Assembly: GCA_012520315.1 (NCBI GenBank)
Contig: JAAYOM010000016.1
Span: 1 to 43,094, forward strand
Source: Bacillota bacterium
GTDB taxonomy: Bacteria; Bacillota; Limnochordia; Darwinibacteriales; Darwinibacteriaceae
DNA length: 43,094 nucleotides
Direction of reading: 5' to 3'
Shown here in pieces: positions 10,578-19,923 of this stretch. How positions within the stretch are numbered: position 1 is the first letter of the stretch; every line of letters begins with the position of its first letter. The position numbers and the translations under genes were made by a program. The notes below the pieces were generated by a model. That model ran no database searches. It had not been told where the DNA came from and worked only from the letters and a program-made list of their open reading frames with translations.

Positions 10578-11663
10578 ATGAAGAGAATTCTTGTGTTGGC
10601 AGTAACTCTCTCCATTTTATTGACAAGTTTTTCCGTCGCATTTGCTCAAAGAGTGGATGTAGGCATCGTCTTACCGACGAAGGATGAACCCCGCTGGCTC
10701 CAGGACGTAGCTCGTTTTGAAGATGTAATCAAAGAAACACCTTATTCCGTAGAAGTATTGTTCAGCCAAGGTTCTTCCGCAACTGAGAGAACCAATGTCG
10801 AGACTTTGATCGCCAGAGGCGCACGTGTCATCATCATCTGTGCCCACGACGCAGCTGCCGCAGCAATTGCAGTGGAAACCGCCAAAGCTGAAGGCATTAC
10901 CGTTATCTCCTATGACCGTCTGATCACCGATACAGATGCCCTTGACTACTATGTCACTTTTGACAGCGTCTCCGTTGGTGAGGCCATGGGCGAATACTTG
11001 GCTGCCAATGCCAAGGGTAAGGGCAATCCGCTCTATCTCTATGCAGGCGCTTTGACAGACAACAACGCTTTCTTGTTCTTCCAAGGTGCTTGGAATGTTC
11101 TGCAGCCCTTGATTGCCGATGGAACTTTTGTAATTAAGAACTCCACTCAAGCACTAAACTACAAAGACACTCTGGAACTGAGCCGTGAGCAGCAAGCAGC
11201 CATCATTGGTGAAGTAACCACTGATTGGGACTTCAACGTAGCTAAGTCCAAAGCTGAAGCTCACCTCACAGTTGCTGACGAAGCAGACAAGGGAGAAGTT
11301 TTCGTTCTTGCTCCTAACGATGGTACTGCCCGTTCTATCGCTGACGTCTTTGCAGCTGATGTACATGTGACCAACTACTACATCACCGGTCAAGACGCTG
11401 AAAAGGCTTCTGTCCAGTACATCATCGACGGACAGCAAAGCATGACCGTCTTTAAAGATACCAGAACTCTGGCAGCAGATGCAATGAACATGGCTATTGA
11501 AATTCTTGAAGGCAAGACACCTCAAACTGATGCAGCCTACTTCAACCAGGCCGTTGATGTACCTGCCAAACAAACACCAGTAGTCATCGTTACCCAAGAC
11601 AACGTAAAGTCAGTCTTGATTGACTCCGGCTACTACGATGCAAGCGAGTTTGTAGGTCTCTAG
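10578..11663 (+). CDS. Sugar ABC transporter substrate-binding protein (XylF/ChvE-like)
   Basis: ATG 10578 (MKRILVLAVTLSILLTSFSVAFAQ) preceded by GAAGGGTGG; RVDVGIVLPTKDEPRWLQD; ISYDRLITDTDALDYYVTFD; followed by ATPase and permease genes. The listed start at 10521 lies at the promoter. Confidence 0.88.
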   Translation: MKRILVLAVTLSILLTSFSVAFAQRVDVGIVLPTKDEPRWLQDVARFEDVIKETPYSVEVLFSQGSSATERTNVETLIARGARVIIICAHDAAAAAIAVETAKAEGITVISYDRLITDTDALDYYVTFDSVSVGEAMGEYLAANAKGKGNPLYLYAGALTDNNAFLFFQGAWNVLQPLIADGTFVIKNSTQALNYKDTLELSREQQAAIIGEVTTDWDFNVAKSKAEAHLTVADEADKGEVFVLAPNDGTARSIADVFAADVHVTNYYITGQDAEKASVQYIIDGQQSMTVFKDTRTLAADAMNMAIEILEGKTPQTDAAYFNQAVDVPAKQTPVVIVTQDNVKSVLIDSGYYDASEFVGL

Positions 11664-11678
11664 TAAGATAAAGCGATC

Positions 11679-11706
11679 AAGGCCGGCTCGGTATCGGGCC
11701 GGCCTT
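11679..11706 (+). terminator. Intercistronic stem-loop between SBP and ATPase genes
   Basis: AAGGCCGGCTCGGTATCGGGCCGGCCTT: 9-bp perfect outer stem plus inner CG-GTAT-CG. Confidence 0.75.
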
Positions 11707-11733
11707 CTCAAAGTATAGAAAGGAGGGCTGATC

Positions 11734-13275
11734 ATGGCTAAGGATCTCATTTTAGAAATGAGGAACATCACCAAGGAGTTCCCCGGTGTGAAGGCACTTG
11801 ACAGAGTCACTTTTGAAGTGGAACGGGGAGAAATTCACTGTCTGGTCGGTGAAAACGGGGCTGGAAAGTCCACTTTAATGAAGGTGCTCTCCGGCGTTTA
11901 TCCTTTCGGCTCTTACGAGGGCGAAATTGTGCTGAATGGGAAAGTACAGGAGTTTCGCCACATTTCAGACAGTGAGCGGCAGGGTATTGCCATTATTTAT
12001 CAGGAACTGGCCCTATTCCCTGAGCTGCCTGTCTATGAGAACATTTTCATGGGTAATGAAATTGTCAATGGACGGGTGATTGACTGGAACGAAACCAAGG
12101 TGCGGGCTGCCAAGATGCTAAAGCGGGTCGGACTGAATGTAGATCCCAGTACTAAGATCAAGGAGCTTGGGGTGGGTCAGAGGCAGCTGGTGGAAATTGC
12201 CAAAGCACTTTCGAAGGATGTCGACCTCCTGATTCTGGATGAACCTACAGCAGCCCTCAATGAAGAGGACAGCGAAAATCTTTTAAACCTGCTTAGAGAA
12301 CTAAAGAGTCAGGGCGTTACTTGCATCATGATCTCCCATAAACTCAAGGAGATCGTAGCTATTGCAGACACCATCACCGTGTTGCGGGACGGGTGTGTAG
12401 TTACCTCGTTAGATGCAAAAGAGCACAAGATTGAGGAACAAGAGATCATTAAGCATATGGTGGGCCGTGAAATCGAAAACATCTACCCAGCCAGGGAAGT
12501 TACTGTGGGTGACATAGCTTTTGAGGTGAAGAACTGGACGGCGGTGGACCGTGCCAGCGGCAGGGAAATCCTGCACAATGTGAACTTAAATGTTCGCAAG
12601 GGCGAGATTGTAGGTTTGGCCGGACTGATGGGAGCTGGCCGTACCGAGCTGGCCTTGAGCCTCTTTGGCAATGTGCCCGGCTACGATATCCGCAGTGGAG
12701 AAGTTTATCTAAACGGCAAGCGTGTGGAGTTTAAGCATCCCGCTGATGCCATTTCCGCAGGAATGTCCTACGTTACGGAAGATCGTAAGGGTAACGGTCT
12801 GATTTTGATCCAGGATGTGAAGTTTAACGTAACAGTCTCTGCTTTAGAAAAGCTCGTTCACCAGCTGGTGGTTAACGAAAATGAAGAAATTACAGTTGCC
12901 AATGAGTATCGCGAATCCTTCGACATTCGTACGCCCAGCGTGCAAACTCCGACTGGAACATTGTCCGGAGGGAACCAGCAGAAAACGTCTTTAGCTAAGA
13001 GCTTGTTTTCCGAGCCCAGCCTGGTCATCTTAGATGAGCCAACTCGGGGCATTGATGTAGGTGCTAAATTTGAAATTTATAGTCTGATGAATCAACTCGT
13101 AGCACGTGGTATGAGTATTATCATGATTTCTAGTGAACTCTTAGAAGTGTTAGGCATGAGTGATCGCATCTACATTATGTCCGAGGGAACCATCACCGGA
13201 GAAATTGACGCCGAAGACGCAACAGAGGAGAAAGTGATGGCTATGGCTACAAAAACAGTGGAGGAGGCAGTGTGA
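11734..13275 (+). CDS. mmsA: Sugar ABC transporter ATP-binding protein (two ABC domains)
   Basis: [91 protein letters not shown] upstream. Confidence 0.92.
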   Translation: MAKDLILEMRNITKEFPGVKALDRVTFEVERGEIHCLVGENGAGKSTLMKVLSGVYPFGSYEGEIVLNGKVQEFRHISDSERQGIAIIYQELALFPELPVYENIFMGNEIVNGRVIDWNETKVRAAKMLKRVGLNVDPSTKIKELGVGQRQLVEIAKALSKDVDLLILDEPTAALNEEDSENLLNLLRELKSQGVTCIMISHKLKEIVAIADTITVLRDGCVVTSLDAKEHKIEEQEIIKHMVGREIENIYPAREVTVGDIAFEVKNWTAVDRASGREILHNVNLNVRKGEIVGLAGLMGAGRTELALSLFGNVPGYDIRSGEVYLNGKRVEFKHPADAISAGMSYVTEDRKGNGLILIQDVKFNVTVSALEKLVHQLVVNENEEITVANEYRESFDIRTPSVQTPTGTLSGGNQQKTSLAKSLFSEPSLVILDEPTRGIDVGAKFEIYSLMNQLVARGMSIIMISSELLEVLGMSDRIYIMSEGTITGEIDAEDATEEKVMAMATKTVEEAV

Positions 13276-14495
13276 TGAAAACGGAAAAGACGACAACTTC
13301 CAGACAGGGGAAGGAAGGCCTCGCTGCTGAGGTTGCATCGCTGCTCGTCAAGAACATTCGCGATTATGCTATGTATATTGCCTTGGCGGTTATCTTCCTT
13401 ATCTTTTCGATTGCCACCAATGGCCTGTTTGTTTCTTCCCGCAACCTGATTAATCTTGTCAACCAGACAGGTTATGTAGCGGTCTTAGCCATTGGCATGA
13501 CTCTGATCTTAATCATTAAGCATATTGACCTGTCTATCGGCTTTGTCGCAGGGTTTTTAGGGGCGGTAGCAGCTATTCTGCTTATGAACGGGTGGAATGT
13601 GTGGATAGTGATACCTGTTGTTCTGCTGTGCGGAGTCTTGGTCGGCGTGTATCAAGGGTTCCTGGTAACTAAGATTAAGGTTCCGGCCTTTGTAACTACG
13701 CTGGCGGGCATGTTCATGTTTAGGGGATTGCTCTCCATGGTCACGGCTGGGACCGGAACCATCATTGTTAGGGACAGGACCTTTTTGCAGCTTTCCAATG
13801 GATACATTCCTGACCTGCCCTGGGGCGCGAACCTAGACTTCCATCTGCTCACCTTAATTGTGGGCATTGGCTTAGTGTTTGCCATGATTTACTCCCAGGT
13901 CAAACATCGGCAAAGCTTAAAGCGCTATGATTTTGAAACTACCTCCATGAGCATCTTCGTGATCAAACAGGCGGCACTTTCCATCCTGATTATGGTGGTC
14001 ACCTGGATCATGGCTACCTACAGGGGTATACCCTGGACGGCGGTTATAGTTTCAGTGGTGCTTCTCATATACAACTTTATGCTCACTAAGACCCGTTTTG
14101 GCCGGCACATTTACGCCATTGGCGGCAATGCTGAAGCGGCCGAACTGTCAGGTATTAAGGTCAACCGGGTAACATTCCTGGTCTTTGCTTCCATGGGCCT
14201 GATGGCAGCCCTCGGCGGCATGCTTTACACGTCCCGCCTGGCTTCGGCAACTCCCACAGCCGGTTTGGGATTTGAACTTGACGCCATTGCCTCCAGTTAC
14301 ATTGGAGGAGTCTCTGTCGGGGGCGGGGTTGGCCGGGTAACGAACACCATTGTTGGTGCCCTGGTAATCATGTCTTTGACTAATGGGATGAACCTGCTTG
14401 GTGTGGATATTTCCTTCCAATACGTCGTTAAGGGCGCCATCTTTATCCTGGCGGTAGCCTTTGACGTATTCACCCGGAAGCGGGGAAATGCTTAA
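13272..14495 (+). CDS. mmsB: Sugar ABC transporter permease
   Basis: Multi-TM protein; IKHIDLSIGFVAGFLGA, AIGGNAEAAELSGIKVNR; ATG/TGA overlap with the ATPase; same family as the 3766-5010 product. Confidence 0.9.
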   Translation: MMKTEKTTTSRQGKEGLAAEVASLLVKNIRDYAMYIALAVIFLIFSIATNGLFVSSRNLINLVNQTGYVAVLAIGMTLILIIKHIDLSIGFVAGFLGAVAAILLMNGWNVWIVIPVVLLCGVLVGVYQGFLVTKIKVPAFVTTLAGMFMFRGLLSMVTAGTGTIIVRDRTFLQLSNGYIPDLPWGANLDFHLLTLIVGIGLVFAMIYSQVKHRQSLKRYDFETTSMSIFVIKQAALSILIMVVTWIMATYRGIPWTAVIVSVVLLIYNFMLTKTRFGRHIYAIGGNAEAAELSGIKVNRVTFLVFASMGLMAALGGMLYTSRLASATPTAGLGFELDAIASSYIGGVSVGGGVGRVTNTIVGALVIMSLTNGMNLLGVDISFQYVVKGAIFILAVAFDVFTRKRGNA

Positions 14496-14516
14496 GAGAT
14501 GAAATAGGGAAAACAA

Positions 14517-14556
14517 AAATAGCGTTAGCACTCCTTGTGAGTACTAACGCTATTTT
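14517..14556. terminator. Bidirectional terminator hairpin between convergent operons
   Basis: AAAATAGCGTTAGCACTCCTTGTGAGTACTAACGCTATTTT: A-run before and T-run after the stem, between the permease (+) and P5CDH (-) genes. Confidence 0.85.
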
Positions 14557-14574
14557 GCCGTTTAGGCGCAATTT

Positions 14575-16206
14575 TTACTTCTCTTCTAGATGGGGATAGC
14601 GATAATCCCTCGGCGGCAGCAGGTTTTCCTTAATTGTCCGCTGGGAAACCCATCTCTGCAGGTTAATCGCGCTTCCTGCCTTGTCATTGGTTCCTGAAGC
14701 CCGGGCGCCGCCAAAGGGCTGCTGACTGACAACTGCTCCGGTGGGCTTGTCGTTTACATAGAAGTTGCCGGCTGCCTCATTTAACGCTTCAGCCATATGC
14801 ACGATCACTCTGCGATCGGTGGCAAAAATGGAGCCTGTGAGGCCATAGGGCGATGTGGTGTTGCAAAGTTCGAGTGCTGCGTCTAAGTCTTCGTCGGCGT
14901 AAACGTAGACGGTCAGAACTGGACCGAAGATCTCTTCTTCCATCAGTTTGAATTTGGGATTGGTGGTTTCAACGATGGTGGGATCGATAAAGTAGCCTAC
15001 TCTGTCATCATAGGTGCCGCCCACAAGAATTTCTGCTTCGCTTGATTCTTTTGCATAATCAATATAGGATTTGATGCTGTTAAAGGCGCTTTGGTCAATC
15101 ACCGCACCCATAAAGTTAGTGAAATCCGAGACATCGCCAACTTTCAGTTCTTTGGTCATGGCAACGATCTTATCTTTAACTTCTGGCCAGATGCTCCGGG
15201 GAATATAGGCCCTGGATGCGGCGGAGCATTTTTGTCCTTGATATTCAAAGGCGCCCCGGACAAGGGCTACGCTCAGAGCATCAATGTCTGCACTGGAGTG
15301 GGCAAAGACAAAGTCCTTGCCGCCCGTTTCGCCAACGATACGGGGGTAGGTTCGGTAGTTTTGGATATTGTTCCCCACCGTTTTCCACATCCCTTGGAAG
15401 ACGGGCGTACTGCCTGTAAAGTGAATGCCGGCCAGGGCAGGATGGGCCATTACCGGATCGCCCACAGTTCCGCCTGAGCCGGGTACAAAATTGATTACTC
15501 CAGGTGGGAGTCCAGCCTCTTCCAGGATCTTGAGGATGAAGTAGGCGGGATAGACTGCTGAAGAAGCAGGTTTCCAGACTACAACATTGCCCATCATGGC
15601 AGGGGCAGTCGGCAGGTTCCCGGCAATAGCTGCGAAGTTAAAGGGTGTGACTGCGAAGATAAAGCCCTCCAATCCCCGATGCTCGACTCGATTCCAGCTC
15701 AGGGGAGTAGAACGGGGCTGCTGCCGGTAGATCTCCTCCATATAATGGACGTTGAAACGCCAAAAATCAATAAGCTCACAGGCAGAATCAATTTCGGCCT
15801 GAATGGGAGTCTTGCCTATGCCGAGCATAGTGGCGGCGTTGAGGAGATAGCGCTTTTCATGGGCAAGAATTTCAGCCGCCTTCATAAAGATGCCGGCACG
15901 TTCTTCCCAGGGTAAAGCGGCCCATTCCTTGCGGACCTTAAGGGCGCCCTCGATGGCGGCTTCCACTTCTTTGCGCCCTGCCTTATGGTAGATGCCCAAG
16001 ATATGGCTGTGGTTATGGGGCATCACACATTTGCCGGTGTCCCCTGTTCTAATTTCTTCACCATTAATGACAACGGGGATCTCCACTTCTTTGCTGCTCA
16101 GTTCTTTAAGGGCAGCCTTCAGTTTGGCCCTGTCGGGGCTCCCCGGCCCGTAGTTTTGAATTGGTTCGTTTTCGGGAACGGGCATTTTAAAGATACCATT
16201 TGACAT
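14575..16206 (-). CDS. pruA: L-glutamate gamma-semialdehyde (1-pyrroline-5-carboxylate) dehydrogenase
   Basis: 543 aa ALDH; FIFAVTPFNFAAIAGNLPTAPAMMGN, RIVGETGGKDFVFAHSSAD, GAFEYQGQKCSAASRAYIP, GNFYVNDKPTGAVVSQQPFGGARASGTNDKAG are P5CDH-type motifs. Confidence 0.93.
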   Translation of the reverse strand: MSNGIFKMPVPENEPIQNYGPGSPDRAKLKAALKELSSKEVEIPVVINGEEIRTGDTGKCVMPHNHSHILGIYHKAGRKEVEAAIEGALKVRKEWAALPWEERAGIFMKAAEILAHEKRYLLNAATMLGIGKTPIQAEIDSACELIDFWRFNVHYMEEIYRQQPRSTPLSWNRVEHRGLEGFIFAVTPFNFAAIAGNLPTAPAMMGNVVVWKPASSAVYPAYFILKILEEAGLPPGVINFVPGSGGTVGDPVMAHPALAGIHFTGSTPVFQGMWKTVGNNIQNYRTYPRIVGETGGKDFVFAHSSADIDALSVALVRGAFEYQGQKCSAASRAYIPRSIWPEVKDKIVAMTKELKVGDVSDFTNFMGAVIDQSAFNSIKSYIDYAKESSEAEILVGGTYDDRVGYFIDPTIVETTNPKFKLMEEEIFGPVLTVYVYADEDLDAALELCNTTSPYGLTGSIFATDRRVIVHMAEALNEAAGNFYVNDKPTGAVVSQQPFGGARASGTNDKAGSAINLQRWVSQRTIKENLLPPRDYRYPHLEEK

Positions 16207-16226
16207 TCGATCACCTCATCTTGATT

Positions 16227-17372
16227 TTATTTAAGCAACTCTTCACCGCTAAAGTCGCGGTAGGGCGAAAGATCAGCAAACACTTCCTCATCTTCCTGCC
16301 CTTCGGCAATGGCCAGAGCAATCATGTCGGCCAGGCCGGGCCCTAACATCAGACCTTGACCGCACATGCCGATAGCATGGAAGAAACCTTCAACATCCCG
16401 GTCAAAGCCTACAATCGGCTTCCCGTCCGGTGTCATGGGATAAAGACCCCGCCACACTCTGCGCACTTTAATATTGCGCAGGCGGGGGTAAAGCTGCAGC
16501 ATGCGGAGAATCACCATGGGCAGGAATTCCGAGGTAGAGCGCCGGTCTCTTCCCATCCGCTTTGGCCTGGGGGTTATGCAAAAGACAATTTGATTTTCTG
16601 CGTTTTGGTAGAAATAGTAGTTGTCAGATTGTTCATCCGGGGCTATGTCTACGACCATAGGCAGGAAGAAACGCTTAACCGGCTCCGTTACACCTGCTTC
16701 GTGGGAGTCAGGGTAAACTGGCAGATCCGCCCCTGCCATAAGGGACACATCTCTGCCAAAACCTCCTGCGGCGTTTACCACATAGCCGCAGCTGATTTTC
16801 CCCTGATCGGTTACAACCGCCTTTACTTTGCCATTTTCCACTTCGATATCTACAACCTCAGTACTAAAAAGAAAGTCCACCTTGGCCTGTCTGGCCAGGC
16901 GATAGAAAGCGCCAATCATTTTCAGGGAAGACAGGTGCCCATCCTCAGGGGAGAATGTTCCACCTAAGAGTCCGTCTGATAAAATGCCCGGGCAGCGTTT
17001 CCTAACCTCATCAGGTTCGATCCAGTCAATGTTCAGGCCGAATTTTTTCTGTACCGGTAAAAGGCTCTTCAGGCCCGCAGCAACATGTTCGCTGTAGGCG
17101 GGGAAGAGATAGCCCCCTTCTATATAATCCACATCCAGGCCGTATTCCGGCAGCAATCTGCGGACAACATTTAAAGACTCTTTGCCGATCTTGATTTTGG
17201 CCCGGTCAGAGTGGGTGGCCCGAATACCGCCGATAGCAGCTTTGTTTTGCCCTTGCCCCACCGAGGAACGCATTTCCACAACCGCCACACTCAGACCCCG
17301 TACCGCCAGGCGGTAAGCGAGGGGAACTCCTACGCTGCCGGCACCGATGACTACTGCATCGTAAGTTTTCAC
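16227..17372 (-). CDS. FAD-dependent oxidoreductase, DAO family (proline/hydroxyproline/sarcosine dehydrogenase beta-like subunit)
   Basis: N-terminal DAVVIGAGSVGVPLAYRLAVRGLSVAVVEM Rossmann motif; C-terminal GLYPMTPDGKPIVGFDRDVEGFFHAIGMCGQGLMLGPGLADMIA; ATGA overlap with the upstream gene. Confidence 0.88.
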   Translation of the reverse strand: MKTYDAVVIGAGSVGVPLAYRLAVRGLSVAVVEMRSSVGQGQNKAAIGGIRATHSDRAKIKIGKESLNVVRRLLPEYGLDVDYIEGGYLFPAYSEHVAAGLKSLLPVQKKFGLNIDWIEPDEVRKRCPGILSDGLLGGTFSPEDGHLSSLKMIGAFYRLARQAKVDFLFSTEVVDIEVENGKVKAVVTDQGKISCGYVVNAAGGFGRDVSLMAGADLPVYPDSHEAGVTEPVKRFFLPMVVDIAPDEQSDNYYFYQNAENQIVFCITPRPKRMGRDRRSTSEFLPMVILRMLQLYPRLRNIKVRRVWRGLYPMTPDGKPIVGFDRDVEGFFHAIGMCGQGLMLGPGLADMIALAIAEGQEDEEVFADLSPYRDFSGEELLK

Positions 17373-19447
17373 TTTTGTCCACCCCCTTCGTTAGCTAGGG
17401 CTTTCATGGGCACCTCAACCGTCAAAGGACGGTGGGTGGCAGCCTGAATATTTTCTCGCTTGACACCAACCTCCATCATGACCCTAGGTACAAGATCCAG
17501 GCAGGTCTTGCCTCCGCAGGCTCCCATGGCGAGTCGAACTTGCTTGAGCTGGTTAATATCTGTAACTTCATTTTCCTGAATGAACTCTTTCAACTCACCA
17601 ACTGTCACACGCTCACAGCGGCAGACAACGGCGTTGTCAGGCAAGCAGCTGAGGTCTGTCTCGGGCAGAGGTATGGTTATCTCTTCCGCCTGTACGAGGA
17701 TGCCAACGGCCTTGGTGGCGAGCTCAGCCGGGACTACTAACGTAAGCAGACTGGTTCGATGCTGTTTGTTATACCGTGCGGCCTTGACAGTTCCTTCCCC
17801 AAGAGCCAGGCCGTCCACATCCCTGAGCTGCACCTTGTCACCTGGCTTATAGTCATGCTTAAACTCGTGGGGTACAACCAGCTCGGCTAGGTCTTCTTCC
17901 TTGGATCTGCGTGTTAAGGTGATAGCCAGCCCCGGACAGATCAGCACGCAAAAACCGCAGCCGATACACTTCTCCGAAAACTCGGGCAGATCCATAATGG
18001 TTCCGGTGCGTCCACTGAGATGGATCGAATCCTGGGGGCAGACCGTAGTGCAGGGATTGCAGGGTATTTCCTGGTAACAGTGGATCATCGGCTTCCAGCC
18101 CTTGCCGAACATTTCAAAGGAGCGCTCAAATGTTTGTCCGGGAGGGCTTTTGAGAACCTCTTGCTTTTCGGGCCACTCCTTGGGGATTGTAACATCGCTC
18201 CCGAGGAGCACCGCCATTTTGCGGCCAATAATACGGCCGCCGATCATGGCTGAAGACGCTTCTGCAATTTCATCGGCATCACCCGTTTTCAAAACGGGGA
18301 AGCCCCCTTCCAGGCCGCTTTGGTAGAACTCATCTGCGGAGCTTAAACCAACAGCAATTAATACTGTGTCTATCGCAAAGGTCTTGGCAGTTTCCACTAA
18401 AGGATGCCAATTGTCATCTACTTGGGCGATTGTAGCCCGTTCCACTTTGCCGTCGCCCTGGACGCCTAAGATGGTGTGACTCAAGTAGATGGGTACCCCC
18501 ATCCGCTTAATTTTGTCAGCATGAACCTTGTAGCCGGTTACCTCCGGGGCAATGTCTACCAGACCTACAACATTAATGCCGGCCTGGAGGGCGTGATAGG
18601 CTCCAATTAGGCCAACATTGCCGCAGCCTACAATCAGGACACGTTCGGATGATTTCACCAAGTCTCGGTTGACCAGAGTCTGGAAGGCGCCTGCGCCGAA
18701 GACACCGGGCAGATCGTTGCCGGGAAAGACCAAGGAACGTTCCCTTGCTCCTGTGGCTATAATCAGACCGTCAAAGGAGACGTGGACATACTTCTCTAGC
18801 CGATCCTGATAGATGCCGGCTTTACGATCACTGAAAATGCCAACAACTGTAGAACTTGTCAAAATTGTAATATTCTCTCTGCTGCGCGCTTCTTCTTCGA
18901 GAATCTTGGCAATGTCGGTTCCTCTGGTGCCGGCATAGCAATCTGCCATGGAGCCGAAGAATTTGTGGGTTTGCAGCACCAGTTTACCTCCGAGGTGATC
19001 TTTGTCGTCTGCCAAGATCACCGTAAAGCCGAGGTCGGCCAGTTCAATGGCGCTGGTTATTCCTGAAGGCCCTGCACCGACAATGAGCACGTTGCAGGCA
19101 AGTTCTTCGGGGACAGAGGATGGACGGGGCTCGTCGTCTGCGGGCAGTTCGGGGTGGTGGACAAGAGTCTTGATCTCCATTCCTTCCCTAAGGGGTGTGA
19201 TACAGCTCTTTACAGGCAAGCCGTCAATAATCACAGTGCACTGGGCACATTGCCCATTGGCGCAAAAGAGGCCCTGGGGGGCATTACCTACAGTATGAAT
19301 CGAAAAAGTTCGGATGCCATTGGCGAACAGGGCTGATGACACCATTTCCCCTTCTAAGCCGACGAGGGGCCGTCCGTCAAAGGTAAACGGGACCTGCCTG
19401 CCCTCTTGAACGTCCAGAACGGGATGTTGAGTGATTCGCACTAGCAT
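17369..19447 (-). CDS. Multi-cofactor flavoprotein (Fer2_4 + FAD/NAD oxidoreductase + 4Fe-4S + BFD-like [2Fe-2S]); alpha/gamma-like fusion subunit of an amino-acid dehydrogenase
   Basis: ATG at 19447 with GGAGG upstream is the better start (MLVRITQHPVLDVQEG...). Fer2: CANGQCAQCTVIIDG; FAD: VLIVGAGPSGITSAIELADLG; NAD: RVLIVGCGNVGLIGAYHAL; ferredoxin: CNPCTTVCPQDSIHL / CIGCGFCVLICPG; BFD: VVCRCERVTVGELKEFI...GACGGKTC. Confidence 0.88.
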   Translation of the reverse strand: MLVRITQHPVLDVQEGRQVPFTFDGRPLVGLEGEMVSSALFANGIRTFSIHTVGNAPQGLFCANGQCAQCTVIIDGLPVKSCITPLREGMEIKTLVHHPELPADDEPRPSSVPEELACNVLIVGAGPSGITSAIELADLGFTVILADDKDHLGGKLVLQTHKFFGSMADCYAGTRGTDIAKILEEEARSRENITILTSSTVVGIFSDRKAGIYQDRLEKYVHVSFDGLIIATGARERSLVFPGNDLPGVFGAGAFQTLVNRDLVKSSERVLIVGCGNVGLIGAYHALQAGINVVGLVDIAPEVTGYKVHADKIKRMGVPIYLSHTILGVQGDGKVERATIAQVDDNWHPLVETAKTFAIDTVLIAVGLSSADEFYQSGLEGGFPVLKTGDADEIAEASSAMIGGRIIGRKMAVLLGSDVTIPKEWPEKQEVLKSPPGQTFERSFEMFGKGWKPMIHCYQEIPCNPCTTVCPQDSIHLSGRTGTIMDLPEFSEKCIGCGFCVLICPGLAITLTRRSKEEDLAELVVPHEFKHDYKPGDKVQLRDVDGLALGEGTVKAARYNKQHRTSLLTLVVPAELATKAVGILVQAEEITIPLPETDLSCLPDNAVVCRCERVTVGELKEFIQENEVTDINQLKQVRLAMGACGGKTCLDLVPRVMMEVGVKRENIQAATHRPLTVEVPMKALANEGGGQK

Positions 19448-19609
19448 TACCTCCAAAGTAGAACAGCATCGTAAATTTGTATTTTCACAATGTACATATT
19501 CTTTTAACGTGTTGTTATTCCTTCTAAGATTACTGCTTTGCTTGGAGAGATTTACCCAGTAATATATTGGAATAGACCGCAAAATGCAGGTCTTTTCCAC
19601 GTGAATATC

Positions 19610-19659
19610 TTGACATATTGGGCCAAGCTTTATATTATATAACATGAGAATGATTTTCA
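19610..19659 (+). promoter_or_regulatory. feo promoter with overlapping Fur box
   Basis: TTGACA (19610-19615), 17-bp spacer, TATTAT (19633-19638), then TGAGAAT-G-ATTTTCA (19645-19659), a 7-1-7 Fur-type inverted repeat (6 of 7 positions symmetric) at the expected transcription start. Confidence 0.85.
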
Positions 19660-19685
19660 CTGTCAGGCAATAGAGGGGTGTTTCC

Positions 19686-19913
19686 GTGAACTATTCACCA
19701 TTGGTTGACTTACACGAAGGTGTTACATGCAAAGTTGCCCGGATTCAGGCGGGAAGAACGGCTACTAAGCGCCTTTATGAGATGGGGTTTAACACTGGTG
19801 CCCGGATAAAAGTGCTGAAAAACGATCGGGGACCTGTAATCGTGGGGTTAGGCGGCCATAAGGTTGCTCTGGGCCGGGGATTGGCAGCTAAAATGCTCGT
19901 AACAAAAGAGTGA
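19686..19913 (+). CDS. feoA: Ferrous iron transport protein A
   Basis: 75 aa SH3-like FeoA; LHEGVTCKVARIQAGRTATKRLYEMGFNTGARIKVLKNDRGPVIVGLGGHKVALGRGLAAKMLV. Confidence 0.95.
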   Translation: MNYSPLVDLHEGVTCKVARIQAGRTATKRLYEMGFNTGARIKVLKNDRGPVIVGLGGHKVALGRGLAAKMLVTKE

Positions 19914-19923
19914 ACAAACGAAT

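Noticed and set aside
19448-19660. 71-aa N-terminal extension of the multi-cofactor flavoprotein
   Set aside because: It overlaps the feo promoter and Fur box on the other strand, has no homology-like content, and a GGAGG-preceded ATG is at 19447.
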